Counted from the stretch's first letter, positions 27,296-36,150 are shown. The stretch is DNA of 41,768 nucleotides from an uncultured Ruminococcus sp. (GCA_902776945.1 CACYSH010000049.1:1-41768), one strand, 5' to 3'. The notes: generated by a model from the letters alone, not told the origin. Translations and numbers: made by a program.

Positions 27296-27475
27296 TCAGT
27301 AACGAATTGCGTAATAGATAACATACACCCAGCTTAAGCAGCCGTGGATTATCGCCCAGAATATCGAATGCCACTTTACATAGCTTATGACCATTGCAAG
27401 GCAGCTCCCCATGGTGATACCCGCCTTTGCGCCGCTTTTGGCAGCGCTGCCGCCGCCGGAAGAATCATTGCTCAT
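27296..27475 (-). CDS. Small membrane protein, 59 residues
   Basis: ATG at 27475-27473 follows GGCAGGAGGG by 8 bases and the frame ends at 27296-27298. The protein begins MSNDSSGGGSAAKSGAKAG and has a hydrophobic, aromatic-rich C-terminal half (about residues 28-58) with HSIFWAIIHGCLSWVYVIYY, probably one or two membrane segments. It has no recognised domain. A strong ribosome site and its place in the serC-serA unit support it as real. Confidence 0.78.
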   Translation of the reverse strand: MSNDSSGGGSAAKSGAKAGITMGSCLAMVISYVKWHSIFWAIIHGCLSWVYVIYYAIRY

Positions 27476-27500
27476 AGCTTAAACCCTCCTGCCGGGGAAA

Positions 27501-27707
27501 TTATCTCTTTGTGTCCATATCGTAAAGGGGCGTGACGATAGGTCTGCCGCTCTGGTCGAGCAGGGGAGTCATGCTCTCGTGTTCGCCGCCGAAGTGCATA
27601 AGATAATTCACGCCCGTAAGACGGTCAATGATTATCGCAAACGACGAAAGCATACCGCTTCCTTCCTCGTACACCTTAACAAAACGCTTGTTTTTATCCG
27701 AAGCCAT
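27501..27707 (-). CDS. DUF6440-like small protein
   Basis: This 68-residue protein (MASDKNKRFVKVYEEGSG...) has the core IIIDRLTGVNYLMHFGG and the closing TPLLDQSGRPIV of the DUF6440 family, whose function is unknown. Its start lies 35 bases after the serC stop. GAAAGG is 14 bases upstream of the ATG, longer than usual. The conserved end of the family (PLLD..G.PI) is intact. Confidence 0.78.
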   Translation of the reverse strand: MASDKNKRFVKVYEEGSGMLSSFAIIIDRLTGVNYLMHFGGEHESMTPLLDQSGRPIVTPLYDMDTKR

Positions 27708-27742
27708 TGTCGTCAGTCACGCCTTTCTTTTAATACAGATTA

Positions 27743-28828
27743 TTACGAGTTCTCAGCCTCGAACTTCTTCATGAACTCAACGAGCTTTTCTACGCCCTCG
27801 ATCGGCATAGCGTTGTAGATAGAAGCACGCATACCGCCGACGGTTCTGTGACCCTTGAGGTTCTCGAAGCCTGCCGCCTTAGCCTCGGCTACGAACTTCT
27901 TGTCAAGCTCCTCGTTGCCGGTAACGAACGGAACGTTCATGAGCGAACGGTCTTTCTTCTCAACGGTACCCTTGAACAGCTTGCTCTCGTCAAGGAAATC
28001 ATAAAGAATTTTTGCCTTCTTCTCGTTGTGAGCCTTCATGCCTTCAAGACCGCCCATTTTCTTGATCCACTTGAATACCTTGCCGCAGATGTAGATACCA
28101 TAGCAGGGAGGAGTATTGTAGAGAGACTCATTGTCAGCCTGTACCTTCCAGTCGCACATGGTCGGGGTCTGCTTGAAAGCGGGACCGTCGGCGATGAGGT
28201 CTTCACGAACAATGATGATCTGAACGCCCGCAGGACCTACGTTCTTCTGTACACCCGCGTAAACAACGCCGTACTTGGAAACGTCAACAGGCTCGGAAAG
28301 GAAGCAGCTGGACTGGTCGGATACGAGTATCTTGCCCTTGGTGTTGGGAAGATTCCAGAACTTGGTGCCGTAAATAGTGTTGTTCTCGCAGATGTAAACA
28401 TAGTCCGCGTCCTCGGGAATAGCGAGGTCGGAGCAGTCGGGGATATAGGAGAAGGTCTTATCAGCGGAAGAAGCAACTCTTACTACCTCGCCGTACTTTT
28501 CAGCCTCGGCAGCGGCTTTCTTAGCCCACTGACCGGTGATGATGTACGCCGCCTTGCCGTTCTTCATCAGGTTCATGGGAACCTCTGCAAAAACGAGGTT
28601 AGCGCCGCCCTGAACGAAGATAACCTTGTAATTATCGGGGATATTCAGCAGCTCGCGGAGATCCTTTTCCGCGTCCTTGATGATAGTATCGTAAGCCTTG
28701 GAGCGGTGAGACATCTCCATTACCGACATACCGGTACCCTTATAATCGAGCATTTCCTCCGCTGCCTCTTTGAGGACTTCTTCGGGAAGAACTGCGGGAC
28801 CCGCGCTGAAATTATAAACTCTGCCCAT
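27743..28828 (-). CDS. serC: Phosphoserine aminotransferase
   Basis: This 361-residue PLP enzyme converts 3-phosphohydroxypyruvate and glutamate to phosphoserine. The N-terminal VYNFSAGPAVLPEEVLKEAA, the MEMSHRSKAYD segment, the PLP-binding Lys in VVYAGVQKNVGPAG (about residue 195) and the C-terminal GHRTVGGMRASIYNAMP that binds the phosphate are all present. The ATG at 28828 has GGAGG 8 bases upstream. A TTG further up would give five extra residues and is not favoured. It is the first gene of the serine operon. Confidence 0.95.
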   Translation of the reverse strand: MGRVYNFSAGPAVLPEEVLKEAAEEMLDYKGTGMSVMEMSHRSKAYDTIIKDAEKDLRELLNIPDNYKVIFVQGGANLVFAEVPMNLMKNGKAAYIITGQWAKKAAAEAEKYGEVVRVASSADKTFSYIPDCSDLAIPEDADYVYICENNTIYGTKFWNLPNTKGKILVSDQSSCFLSEPVDVSKYGVVYAGVQKNVGPAGVQIIIVREDLIADGPAFKQTPTMCDWKVQADNESLYNTPPCYGIYICGKVFKWIKKMGGLEGMKAHNEKKAKILYDFLDESKLFKGTVEKKDRSLMNVPFVTGNEELDKKFVAEAKAAGFENLKGHRTVGGMRASIYNAMPIEGVEKLVEFMKKFEAENS

Positions 28829-28911
28829 TGTCAAAACCTCCATACAGTTTTAAAAAATTTATGATTATCCCGGCGCATGGAACATAAAAATAATTACAAT
28901 GCACCTATTCT

Positions 28912-28940
28912 ATTATATTACTTTTTGCAGGCAATGTCAA
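28912..28940 (-). promoter_or_regulatory. Consensus promoter of the serine operon
   Basis: TTGACA (28935-28940), 17 bases, TATAAT (28912-28917) on the minus strand, about 85 bases before the serC start. This is a perfect sigma-A match. Confidence 0.9.
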
Positions 28941-28969
28941 GAGCTTTTGCAAAATTCTTAGGATTTCGG

Positions 28970-29330
28970 TCGGAATCGTGGGCGGGGGTGAATATCGTAA
29001 GGTCATGTAATGCAAAAAAAGCGTGAAATGAAGGCAAACCAAAAGTCTTGGCAAGGGGGTGTGGGTGGCAGATTTGCCGTGTGCCGCAATTTATAGTAAA
29101 CGACATAAATGATTGTTCGTTAATTGTGTAGGGCGGGGGCAGGTTCAACCCCCGCCGCCTACCTCGCCGATTGACCCATATTACTGAAAGACCTGCCGTC
29201 CGACAGAACGGCTGGGCAAGTCCCATACGCACTAACCTAATTCAAAACCATTGAAAATACGGTGATTTTAGGGTCACACGGGTGCAACGGGCAGGAGCAA
29301 GCCCCCGCCCTGCATTTGATTTTTCGCGAA
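28970..29330. repeat. Repeat cluster between serC and transglutaminase gene
   Basis: The cluster holds a reverse partial R right flank (29010-29075: AAACCAAAAGTCTTG, AAGGGGGTGTGGG) and a module ending ATTTATAGTAAACGACAT (29092-29109), repeated in reverse near 35005-35025. P1 palindromes lie at 29127-29158 and 29286-29316. No gene is visible between 28941 and 29408. Confidence 0.65.
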
Positions 29331-29408
29331 TAAATAGTGTATGGAAATAGTGTATGGGCGTGCATTGTGCGTCCGCGATTACAAGCATTCCGATTATTCA
29401 AAGTCCAA

Positions 29409-30794
29409 TTATTTGCCGAACAAAAAGCCCTCTTTCCCCGCAATAAGCGCCGCCGCACCCGCCGTAATGCTTTTCACATTGATTGCATATTTATTCTCCT
29501 TCGGCTTCGCAGACTGCTTATGCACCTGCACGGAAACCTTGTCCTTCAAAGAACAAAGCTCCGTTTCCTCGAAATTGTCGTTGGGCGTGTCTGAAAGCAT
29601 TCCGTACAGCTTGTCGTCCTTTATCCGCAGACCGAACAGCTGCTTATCAGTAACGTTCAGCTTGTATACCGATCCGTAAGCGCCGCTTTTCGGGTCGTAG
29701 GAAAACACCTCGTCTGAGGAATTATAATAAAGCCGCCCGCCGTATTCGGCAAGCCCCGTGTAAACGCCGTTCCAGTGCCTGTTCTCGCCGCATTTCCACA
29801 TAAAGCCGTTTATATCCTTCAAGGCGGCAAAATTAAGCGAAGCGCTCCCGGCGCTCTCCCTGAAACTGATCGTCCCGAAACGGTGATTCCCGTTCAGGGT
29901 GTAAATGCAGTATATCTTCCCGTCAAGCGGACAGCATTTCGAGGATATTGCCTGCATAGCGTCGCCGTCGTATGTCGTGCTTTCGGACTTGTTTATACAT
30001 TCAAAGTCCGTGTGCGGCGAGTAATACGAGCTGTCAGATATTTTCTTGTCGCTTAAAAGAAAGAAACGGTGGCTCACTCTGCCGCCGCGGTCGGGCTGGG
30101 GGTCGTCCCATGTTATGTCAACATGGTAATAACTGCCGCCAAGCTCTATCTTCAGCCACTCATGCTCCATGTCGTTCGAGCCGATGATCTCCGTTTTTAT
30201 GCCGAGCTGTCCGAGCAGATAAGCGTAAACGCGGGAATAGTCCTCGCAGATGCCCTTTTTGTTGATCAGCAGCTCATATTCCGAGCTTTCGACCTCGTCA
30301 AGCACATAGCTTGCGTCCTCAACGATAGCGTCATGCAGCACGAGCGCCTTTTCAAGCTGCGACATATTGTTATTGACAAGCGAAAGATACCCGTCGGCAG
30401 CCGCATAAAACTCCCCGAGCCTTTTCTGAGTTTCCTCCGCAGAATACTTGTACTTCGGTCGGATAGTGTAGATCTTTCCGCCGAACACGCTGTAAGCCGC
30501 AGGCACCTTGCGGTCAAGGAAGAAAATATCGGGGTGCTTTATGAGCATTGTTTCGAGTACCTCGGTTATTAAAGCGCCGTCCACGTTGTAAGAGGAAGCG
30601 TCTATCACCTCTTCGTGATCAAACGCCGCCTGCGCCAGCCTTTCGGCTATATCTGTCAGATCCTCGCCGCTTTCAAGGCGGTGGGCGATCATTCCCTGAT
30701 CGGAGCGCGTGGCTGCCGCGGCGTTCAAAGCGGCTCCCGACAGCATAACGGCAGCGGCAAAGAAAGCGGCTGCGCGTCTGATGATATTCTGCAT
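29409..30794 (-). CDS. Secreted transglutaminase-like protein
   Basis: This 461-residue protein has a signal peptide (residues about 1-28, AAAFFAAAVMLSGAALNAAAA). A transglutaminase-like cysteine-protease-fold domain (about 110-240) carries a Cys in INKKGICEDYSRVYAYLLGQL (about 182), a His in MEHEW (about 210) and an Asp in YHVDITWDDPQ (about 225). The C-terminal half is beta-rich with repeated YxxxGKIY/YGGRLYY words, like a short beta-propeller. The protein should be extracellular. Family members act as proteases or cross-linkers, and no substrate is implied here. No dockerin is present. AAAGGAG precedes the ATG at 30794. Confidence 0.85.
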   Translation of the reverse strand: MQNIIRRAAAFFAAAVMLSGAALNAAAATRSDQGMIAHRLESGEDLTDIAERLAQAAFDHEEVIDASSYNVDGALITEVLETMLIKHPDIFFLDRKVPAAYSVFGGKIYTIRPKYKYSAEETQKRLGEFYAAADGYLSLVNNNMSQLEKALVLHDAIVEDASYVLDEVESSEYELLINKKGICEDYSRVYAYLLGQLGIKTEIIGSNDMEHEWLKIELGGSYYHVDITWDDPQPDRGGRVSHRFFLLSDKKISDSSYYSPHTDFECINKSESTTYDGDAMQAISSKCCPLDGKIYCIYTLNGNHRFGTISFRESAGSASLNFAALKDINGFMWKCGENRHWNGVYTGLAEYGGRLYYNSSDEVFSYDPKSGAYGSVYKLNVTDKQLFGLRIKDDKLYGMLSDTPNDNFEETELCSLKDKVSVQVHKQSAKPKENKYAINVKSITAGAAALIAGKEGFLFGK

Positions 30795-30897
30795 TTTTAC
30801 TCCTTTATTTGTTCGTTTGTTCGTTATGATGATATTGAAAATCACTATCCACAACTTAAGAAAAAATTGACGGAAATCATCTTTAAAAAACGTTCAT

Positions 30898-31195
30898 TTA
30901 CGGGCGGGAGCAATGGCACGAACAAGTTCGTGCAGCCGTTGTGCTATTCTTTGCAAAATATCGCCTGTCTGAACTTGTTCAGACCGCTCTTCTTGCAAAT
31001 TAAAATCGGCAATTTCCTCGTTTCCGTCACATTCTGCCGATTTACGCGATTGTGCTTTTTTGTGGGCTTTGATTGAAATTGCCGATTTTAATTTTGGACT
31101 TAACGGCTTCTCTTTACCGTAAACTTGCTGACACCGTGGGCTTTTGTGGGGGGAACCCCCTTCCTAAGACTTTTGATATGCCCTCACTTTGCGCT
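30898..31195. repeat. R element copy A with P1 arm and small palindromes
   Basis: A P1 arm (ACGGGCGGGAGCAA) leads into the palindrome GCACGAACAAGTTCGTGC at 30916-30933. TTTGCAA/TTGCAAA (about 30951-30957, 30993-30999) encloses GTCTGAAC-TT-GTTCAGAC (30967-30984). The R core with inverted TAAAATCGGCAATTT (31001-31015) and AAATTGCCGATTTTA (31077-31091) follows. The right flank reaches the stop codon of the next gene at 31198. No gene lies in 30795-31197. Confidence 0.78.
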
Positions 31196-31197
31196 TA

Positions 31198-32547
31198 TTA
31201 TTCCGCCCTTTTGCTGACAGGCTTTCTCTCCGTTACCTGCTTCGATTCATACGCTAAATCGATCACATCGGCATAATCCGAACTGTACCACGGCTTCAAA
31301 ATACGCTCCATAAGCATCTCAAAATTCTCACGGCTCACGTCAGGCAATATCATAAAGAACTGGTTCTGCTTGGTATGCACAAGTATGTCGCTTCGCCTTA
31401 ACTGCCGCCCGATAAGCTCACCGAAATACTCCGCCAGCTCATAGACCGAACCGTAATCGGGATCGACAGGCGTAAGCGTGAAAAGCACCTTGAACGCCGA
31501 TTCGCAATAACGGTCGATATATCTCATAAAATAGTGATATACCTGCCCCAGCGCGTCAAAGCCTATCCTGAACGCCCCGTGAGGAACATTGCCCTCGCGC
31601 AGCCGCTTTTCAAGACTGTCAATGTCGTCGTTCGCCGCCTTGTCCTTCATTATGCCGCCCGGAAATCTGCTGTCATAAACGGCATAGCCGCGCTTTTCAT
31701 GCTCCCGCAGCGAATCGAGCGCCCGCCGCGCCTTCGCAAGCAGCTCTTCAACGCTGCCGCCCTCGTCGGGGAAAAATACCGCCCCGACAGACGCGCCCGC
31801 TATCGGCTCGATGTCCTCGCCCGCCAGCGCTTCAAGCCCGTCGCTCAGTAAATGGTTCAGCATGATAGTCAGCGAATTTATCGAATGAATGCTCTTTCGG
31901 GCTTCGCTGCAAACGACTACCTCGCCGCTTTCGAGCCTGCCGACTATCTCGTTCTGCGATAATATCTCGCGCAGCTTGCCGCCGAAATATCCGAGCAGCC
32001 TTAACTTCATGCCGTCGCCGTATATCTCGTCCACAAGAGAAAGGTCGTCGGGCGAAACGAGCATAAGCACGCCGCTGCCGTGCCTGCAAAGATCGGTCAG
32101 CTGCTGCGATACCGCCTTGAAAGCGTGCAGCCCCGTTTCGCGGTCGAAGGAATTATGCTCTTCAAAGTTCTTTTCGGCTTTTATCTCTGCGGCGATGTTC
32201 CCCACGCGGCAGAGCAGCACCTTTTCGTTAAAGGGAGCCGCCACAAAATCCCGCGCACCCGCCGCCAGCACAGGGCATTCCTCGCCCGGCTTATCGGAAA
32301 TGAAAAGCACGGGAAAGCCCTCTCCGCAGCAGCCGCGCAGCCTTGCGAGCATGGCTGTGCTTTTTATGTCGGCAAGCGTGGTATCGGCAACAGCAAGATC
32401 GGGACGAAACTTTCTGCAAAGCTCCGCCGCCCTGCCGCCTGTCTCCGCCCTGACAAGGGTGTACCCTTCCGAAAGCAGCAGCGCCGCGTTTTCTATATAT
32501 TCGCTTTTGCCAATAATAAGTATTTTTATATCGGTCGTATTGGTCAT
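31198..32547 (-). CDS. REC protein with two degenerate GGDEF-like domains
   Basis: This 449-residue cytoplasmic protein has a receiver-like N-terminus (residues 6-120: IKILIIGKSEYIEN, FRPDLAVADTTLADIK, AGARDFVAAPF). The expected Asp is present in AVAD, but the acidic pocket is poor. Residues about 140-290 match a GGDEF domain in layout (SFDRETGLHAFKAVS, ILSQNEIVGRLESGEVVV, ASVGAVFFPDEGGSVEELLAKA), but RLGGDEF is replaced by RLESGEV, so cyclase activity is unlikely. Residues about 320-435 repeat the same fold more weakly (LRRSDILVHTKQNQFFMILPD). It is probably a regulatory or nucleotide-sensing protein. The ATG at 32547 has GGAGG 8 bases upstream. Confidence 0.8.
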   Translation of the reverse strand: MTNTTDIKILIIGKSEYIENAALLLSEGYTLVRAETGGRAAELCRKFRPDLAVADTTLADIKSTAMLARLRGCCGEGFPVLFISDKPGEECPVLAAGARDFVAAPFNEKVLLCRVGNIAAEIKAEKNFEEHNSFDRETGLHAFKAVSQQLTDLCRHGSGVLMLVSPDDLSLVDEIYGDGMKLRLLGYFGGKLREILSQNEIVGRLESGEVVVCSEARKSIHSINSLTIMLNHLLSDGLEALAGEDIEPIAGASVGAVFFPDEGGSVEELLAKARRALDSLREHEKRGYAVYDSRFPGGIMKDKAANDDIDSLEKRLREGNVPHGAFRIGFDALGQVYHYFMRYIDRYCESAFKVLFTLTPVDPDYGSVYELAEYFGELIGRQLRRSDILVHTKQNQFFMILPDVSRENFEMLMERILKPWYSSDYADVIDLAYESKQVTERKPVSKRAE

Positions 32548-32624
32548 TTTGTAAACCTCCCGATCTGTCGTTTCCGGTACTTTGTTATTCATAGTTTGAC
32601 GTGGGGACAATCCCCCATAATAAT

Positions 32625-32653
32625 ATTATACACCATTTATTCATTATTTGCAA
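32625..32653 (-). promoter_or_regulatory. Promoter of the REC-GGDEF gene
   Basis: TTGCAA (32648-32653), 17 bases, TATAAT (32625-32630) on the minus strand. Confidence 0.72.
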
Positions 32654-32692
32654 TAGTTTTCAGAAATTTTTTTATCTTTTTATAGTAGAATA

Positions 32693-32721
32693 TTGACAAG
32701 AGCGGCTTTTATCGCTATAAT
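32693..32721 (+). promoter_or_regulatory. Promoter of the ADP-ribosylglycohydrolase-like gene
   Basis: A perfect TTGACA (32693-32698), 17 bases and a perfect TATAAT (32716-32721). It is divergent from and close to the promoter at 32625. Confidence 0.85.
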
Positions 32722-32828
32722 AACATTATAGGGTGTGTTTTGTGCCGTAAAAAAACCGTTTTTTGCGAAACATTTTCGCTGCGGCGCGGGATATGGTCTG
32801 TTTTTGGCGGGGAGGTTCTGATAAGTCA

Positions 32829-33632
32829 ATGCTCGGAGCGATCATCGGGGACATTGTGGGCGGCGGATTTGCGCTGCACCCCACGCACAGCTGCAAGATA
32901 ACGCTGGAGAACGGCACGTTCGTTTTCACGGAAAACACGGTGCTTATGACCGCCGTGTGCGATCTGCTGTACTACTGCCGCGAACCCGCAAAGGGCAGGA
33001 TAGAACGCATGATACGTTCGCGTGAGATAACCGATATGCTGAAAAAATACGCCCGCGCCTATCCCGAAAAGCTGCCGCCCGCTATGCGGAAATGGTCGGC
33101 GCGGCGGCTGAGGGAGCATTCGCTGGCGCAGGCGGATTTCTCGCCGATATTCGCGCTCGGCTGCGCTTACGCCTTCGGGAACCTTGACGATGTGCTTTCG
33201 CAGACGGAGCTTTTCTGCTCGGACATCTGCGACACGGAAAGCGCCCGACAATGCGCGAGGGCGGTAAATTCGGCGGTCTATGCGCTGAAAAACGGCGCGG
33301 AAAAGGAAGCTCTTCCCGATTATGTGGTTAGTATCGAGCTTAACCTTGATTTTCAGGAGGTAAGCGAGGAGCTGGCGTTCGGGCGCACTCCCGAAGCGGC
33401 TGTCCGTGCGGGGTTTGAAGCCTTTCTGCGTTCGTCCGATTATGACAGCGCCTTGCGGTATGCGGTGGCTTACGGGGCGATGTCTCCGACGGTGGCGGCG
33501 GTCTCGGGGGCGCTTGCGGGGGAATATTACGGTGTTCCCGATGAGCTTAAAGAGCTGACCTATGATACGCTCGGGGTGTTGTTAAGAAATCCGCTTGACA
33601 GGTTCATGGAGCTTTACAAAGATAAAAGATAA
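32829..33632 (+). CDS. ADP-ribosylglycohydrolase homologue lacking metal ligands
   Basis: This 267-residue protein keeps the frame of the DraG/ADP-ribosylglycohydrolase fold: the N-terminal MLGAIIGDIVGGGF, the mid-region SPIFALGCAYAF and the C-terminal AAVSGALAGEYYGVPDEL. The two signature magnesium sites are lost. TDDT is TENT (residues 34-37), and the later GGDTDT or GGDSDT is GAMSPT (216-221). The catalytic removal of ADP-ribose is therefore doubtful. It may be a binding protein for ADP-ribosylated partners or be decaying, but the frame is intact and other residues look conserved. The ATG at 32829 has GGGAGG 13 bases upstream, which is rather long. Confidence 0.82.
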   Translation: MLGAIIGDIVGGGFALHPTHSCKITLENGTFVFTENTVLMTAVCDLLYYCREPAKGRIERMIRSREITDMLKKYARAYPEKLPPAMRKWSARRLREHSLAQADFSPIFALGCAYAFGNLDDVLSQTELFCSDICDTESARQCARAVNSAVYALKNGAEKEALPDYVVSIELNLDFQEVSEELAFGRTPEAAVRAGFEAFLRSSDYDSALRYAVAYGAMSPTVAAVSGALAGEYYGVPDELKELTYDTLGVLLRNPLDRFMELYKDKR

Positions 33633-34030
33633 AAGATAAAAGATAAGAGATAAGAGATATTTTGAATCGCAAGACCCACGACCCGCGCAAAGGTAAGGAT
33701 TTCCGCGAAAGTGGGACAATTCACGGACACGCAATTCACGCCCCTACATTATGTACACACGCAAAACACTTGTAGGGGCGCACCTATGTGTGCGCCCATT
33801 CGGGAAAAACGCGCCTGTTCGCTGGCGCACACGCAGGTGTGCCCCTCTACATTATTGGCATTTCAAGCATTATAGTGTAGGGTCGGGGCTTGCCCCGACC
33901 TGTGCGACCGTGTGATAGGCGGGAGCAAGCCCCCGCCCTACAACAACCCGCGCAAAGGTAAGGATTTCCGCGAGAGTGGGGCAATTCACAGACACACAAC
34001 ACACGCCCAAAAATCCGCCCAAATAATCTA
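33620..34030. repeat. Repeat-rich gap before the aquaporin gene
   Basis: In order it holds GATAAAA/GATAAGA tandem units (33620-33657) and a 50-60-base unit at 33681-33741, duplicated at 33956-34008 (ACCCGCGCAAAGGTAAGGAT start). P2 lies at 33771-33851, and P1 at 33876-33900 (GGTCGGGGCTTGCCCCGACC) and 33918-33942 in reverse. No gene is evident. Confidence 0.8.
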
Positions 34031-34066
34031 TGTCACAAAAATTCCATTACAAAGGAGTGGTAAAAT

Positions 34067-34831
34067 ATGTATTCAAAATCACAGAAACTCGCGGCTGAGG
34101 TATTCGGAACCTTTGTTCTTGTATTCTTCGGCTGCGGAACGGCAATGGTAACGGGTGCTGATGTGGTGGCAACATCGCTGGCGTTCGGGCTTTCTATCGT
34201 CGCCGCCGCCTACACTATCGGACCGATAAGCGGAGCGCACCTGAATCCCGCAGTATCGTTCGGTATGTTTTTCGACGGCAGAATGACGCTTGCGGAAGCT
34301 CTGAGCTACACGATCGCGCAGATAATCGGCGCGTTTCTCGGCACGCTTTGCCATTTCGTGCTGGTGATGTGCGGAATGCTCGGCACGGTCGAGGGCGGCA
34401 AGGTCGTCAAGACCTCTGTAAGCGAGGTATCGTTCGGCGCGAACGGCTTCGGCTCGCTGAACTTTGCGGGCGCTCTGCTGGTCGAAATACTGCTGACGTT
34501 CGTTTTCGTGCTGGTGATACTTTGCGTAACGCAGAGCGATAACGAAAGCACAAGCACCCACGCGGGCTTTTTCATCGCGCTGGCGCTGACGTTCGTGCAT
34601 CTTGTCGGCATTAAGCTCACCGGAACGAGCGTAAACCCCGCAAGAAGCATACCGCCCGCTATCTTTGCGACAGGCGCGACGAACGGCAAGAGCATTGCGC
34701 AGCTGTGGGTTTTCATCGTGGGACCCATTACCGGCAGTTTTCTGGCGGCGCTTTTCAATACAATGCTCATCAAAAACACCAAGAACAAGCCTGCCAAGAG
34801 CAATAAACCTCAGAAGAAGAGCAGAAAATAA
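34067..34831 (+). CDS. Aquaporin of the MIP family (AqpZ-like)
   Basis: This 254-residue inner-membrane channel has six helices and the two half-helix NPA motifs, SGAHLNPAVSFG (NPA at 60-62) and TGTSVNPARSIPP (about 195-197). The His in the fifth helix (LTFVHLVGI) and the Arg after the second NPA fit the narrow selectivity filter of water channels rather than the wider glycerol facilitators. A Lys/Asn-rich tail ends the protein. CAAAGGAGTGG precedes the ATG. It is surrounded by repeats and has no obvious operon partner. I could not identify a promoter. Confidence 0.92.
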   Translation: MYSKSQKLAAEVFGTFVLVFFGCGTAMVTGADVVATSLAFGLSIVAAAYTIGPISGAHLNPAVSFGMFFDGRMTLAEALSYTIAQIIGAFLGTLCHFVLVMCGMLGTVEGGKVVKTSVSEVSFGANGFGSLNFAGALLVEILLTFVFVLVILCVTQSDNESTSTHAGFFIALALTFVHLVGIKLTGTSVNPARSIPPAIFATGATNGKSIAQLWVFIVGPITGSFLAALFNTMLIKNTKNKPAKSNKPQKKSRK

Positions 34832-34865
34832 AAACGCATAAGGCGCGGAGGGCGAACCGACGCTA

Positions 34866-34952
34866 AAAAGATAAAAGATAAAAGATAAAAGATATTTATT
34901 GCAGGGAACATTTGTTTCCCGACGGTGATATTATCTTTTATCTTTTATTTTT
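34866..34952. terminator. Long AT hairpin terminator after aquaporin
   Basis: AAAAGATAAAAGATAAAAGA (34866-34890) is inversely matched by TCTTTTATCTTTTATTTTTT (34933-34952), giving a stem of about 17 bp with a T run on the plus strand. The inner GGGAACA/TGTTTCCC pair adds a second stem. Confidence 0.75.
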
Positions 34953-35022
34953 TCACTATATGAAACTTAATTGACCCCGCCCTACACAATCAAATCACAA
35001 ATTTTAATGTCGTTTACTATAA

Positions 35023-36150
35023 TTATATCACCCTGTCTATCGAAAGGTCGCGCCGCAGTATCAGGAACCTCGCCCGCTTGCCCGGCTCAATGCTCCCGAA
35101 CCTGTCATAAATCCCCGCCGAAAGACACGGATTGCGCGTTGCGGCTTTCACCGCGCTTTCTAACGGTATTCCAAATTCCGCCGCCTTCCGCAGACAGTCG
35201 TAAAGGCTTGAAACGCTGCCCGCAAGCGTGCCGTCCGCAAGCTCCGCACGATTGCCGCGCTTGATGACCCGCTGACCCCCGAGCATATAATCTCCGTCGG
35301 GCATTCCCGCCGCTTCAAGGCTGTCGCTGATAAGCACTATCCGCTCGTCGCCGAACAGCTTAAACGCCGCTCTGACTGCCGCCGCCGAAACATGAACGCC
35401 GTCGCAGATAAGCTCTGCAAAGCAGGCGGGCGTATCGAAAGCCGCGCCGATAAGCCCCGTGTCGCGGTGATGAAAAGCGGGCATGGCGTTGAACAAATGC
35501 GTTACATGATCCGCTCCCGCCGCGAAAGCCGCCATTGCCGTTTCATAATCGCAGGCGGTGTGTCCGAGCGAAAAGCGGAACTCCCCCGCGCATTCGCGTA
35601 TACAGCCGACAGCGCCCGCCGATTCGGGGGCTATCGTCACGAGCCTTATCAGCCCGCCCGCGTCGTTCTGCCATTTTCGCAGCTTTTCCGCCAACGGACT
35701 TGCTATGTACGCCGCATTCTGCGCTCCGCATTTTTCCGCCGAGACAAAAGGGCCTTCAAGGTTTATCCCCGCCAATTCCGCCGTGTCCGCCGCCGCATTC
35801 CGCACATATTCCGCCGTGCCGCGCAGGATTCGCGAAATTTCCTCATCGGGCAGGGTCATCACCGCAGGACAAAACGCCGTCACGCCGTGCCGATACTCAA
35901 AATCCGCCATAGCCGCAAGCGCCGCGTGATCTGCCTCCGAAAGATCGTGACCCGCGCAGCCGTGCAGATGAACGTCCGTAAGACCCGGCAGAATATACAG
36001 CCCTTCGCAGCCGATGACCTCCGCGCCGTCGGGAACGCCCCCGCCGAGAGAGATTATTTTGCCGTCAGCGAAACATACGTTCGTTTTATTGAATGTGCAG
36101 TCCTTTGTAAAAACGGTACCGTTTTTCAGAACCGTGATTTTTTTATTCAT
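35023..36150 (-). CDS. nagA: N-acetylglucosamine-6-phosphate deacetylase
   Basis: This 375-residue amidohydrolase removes acetate from GlcNAc-6-phosphate, linking amino-sugar or wall recycling to glucosamine-6-phosphate. Metal and active-site motifs are LTDVHLHGC (HxH), NLEGPFVS (Glu), SLGHTACDY (His), VTHLFNAMPAFHHR and LISDSLEAAGMPDG (catalytic Asp). The length matches NagA. The start ATG at 36150 has only GGGGG about 9 bases upstream, so the start is moderately secure. No nagB is present in the window. The 3' end abuts a dispersed module shared with 29092-29109. Confidence 0.92.
   Translation of the reverse strand: MNKKITVLKNGTVFTKDCTFNKTNVCFADGKIISLGGGVPDGAEVIGCEGLYILPGLTDVHLHGCAGHDLSEADHAALAAMADFEYRHGVTAFCPAVMTLPDEEISRILRGTAEYVRNAAADTAELAGINLEGPFVSAEKCGAQNAAYIASPLAEKLRKWQNDAGGLIRLVTIAPESAGAVGCIRECAGEFRFSLGHTACDYETAMAAFAAGADHVTHLFNAMPAFHHRDTGLIGAAFDTPACFAELICDGVHVSAAAVRAAFKLFGDERIVLISDSLEAAGMPDGDYMLGGQRVIKRGNRAELADGTLAGSVSSLYDCLRKAAEFGIPLESAVKAATRNPCLSAGIYDRFGSIEPGKRARFLILRRDLSIDRVI

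Noticed and set aside
30615-31276. Plus-strand frames over R copy A
   Set aside because: They consist of transglutaminase antisense plus repeat sequence, with no start signal.
33620-33657. GATAAAA tandem units as an operator array
   Set aside because: The units continue the last codons of the preceding gene and recur as the arms of the terminator at 34866; slippage explains them better.
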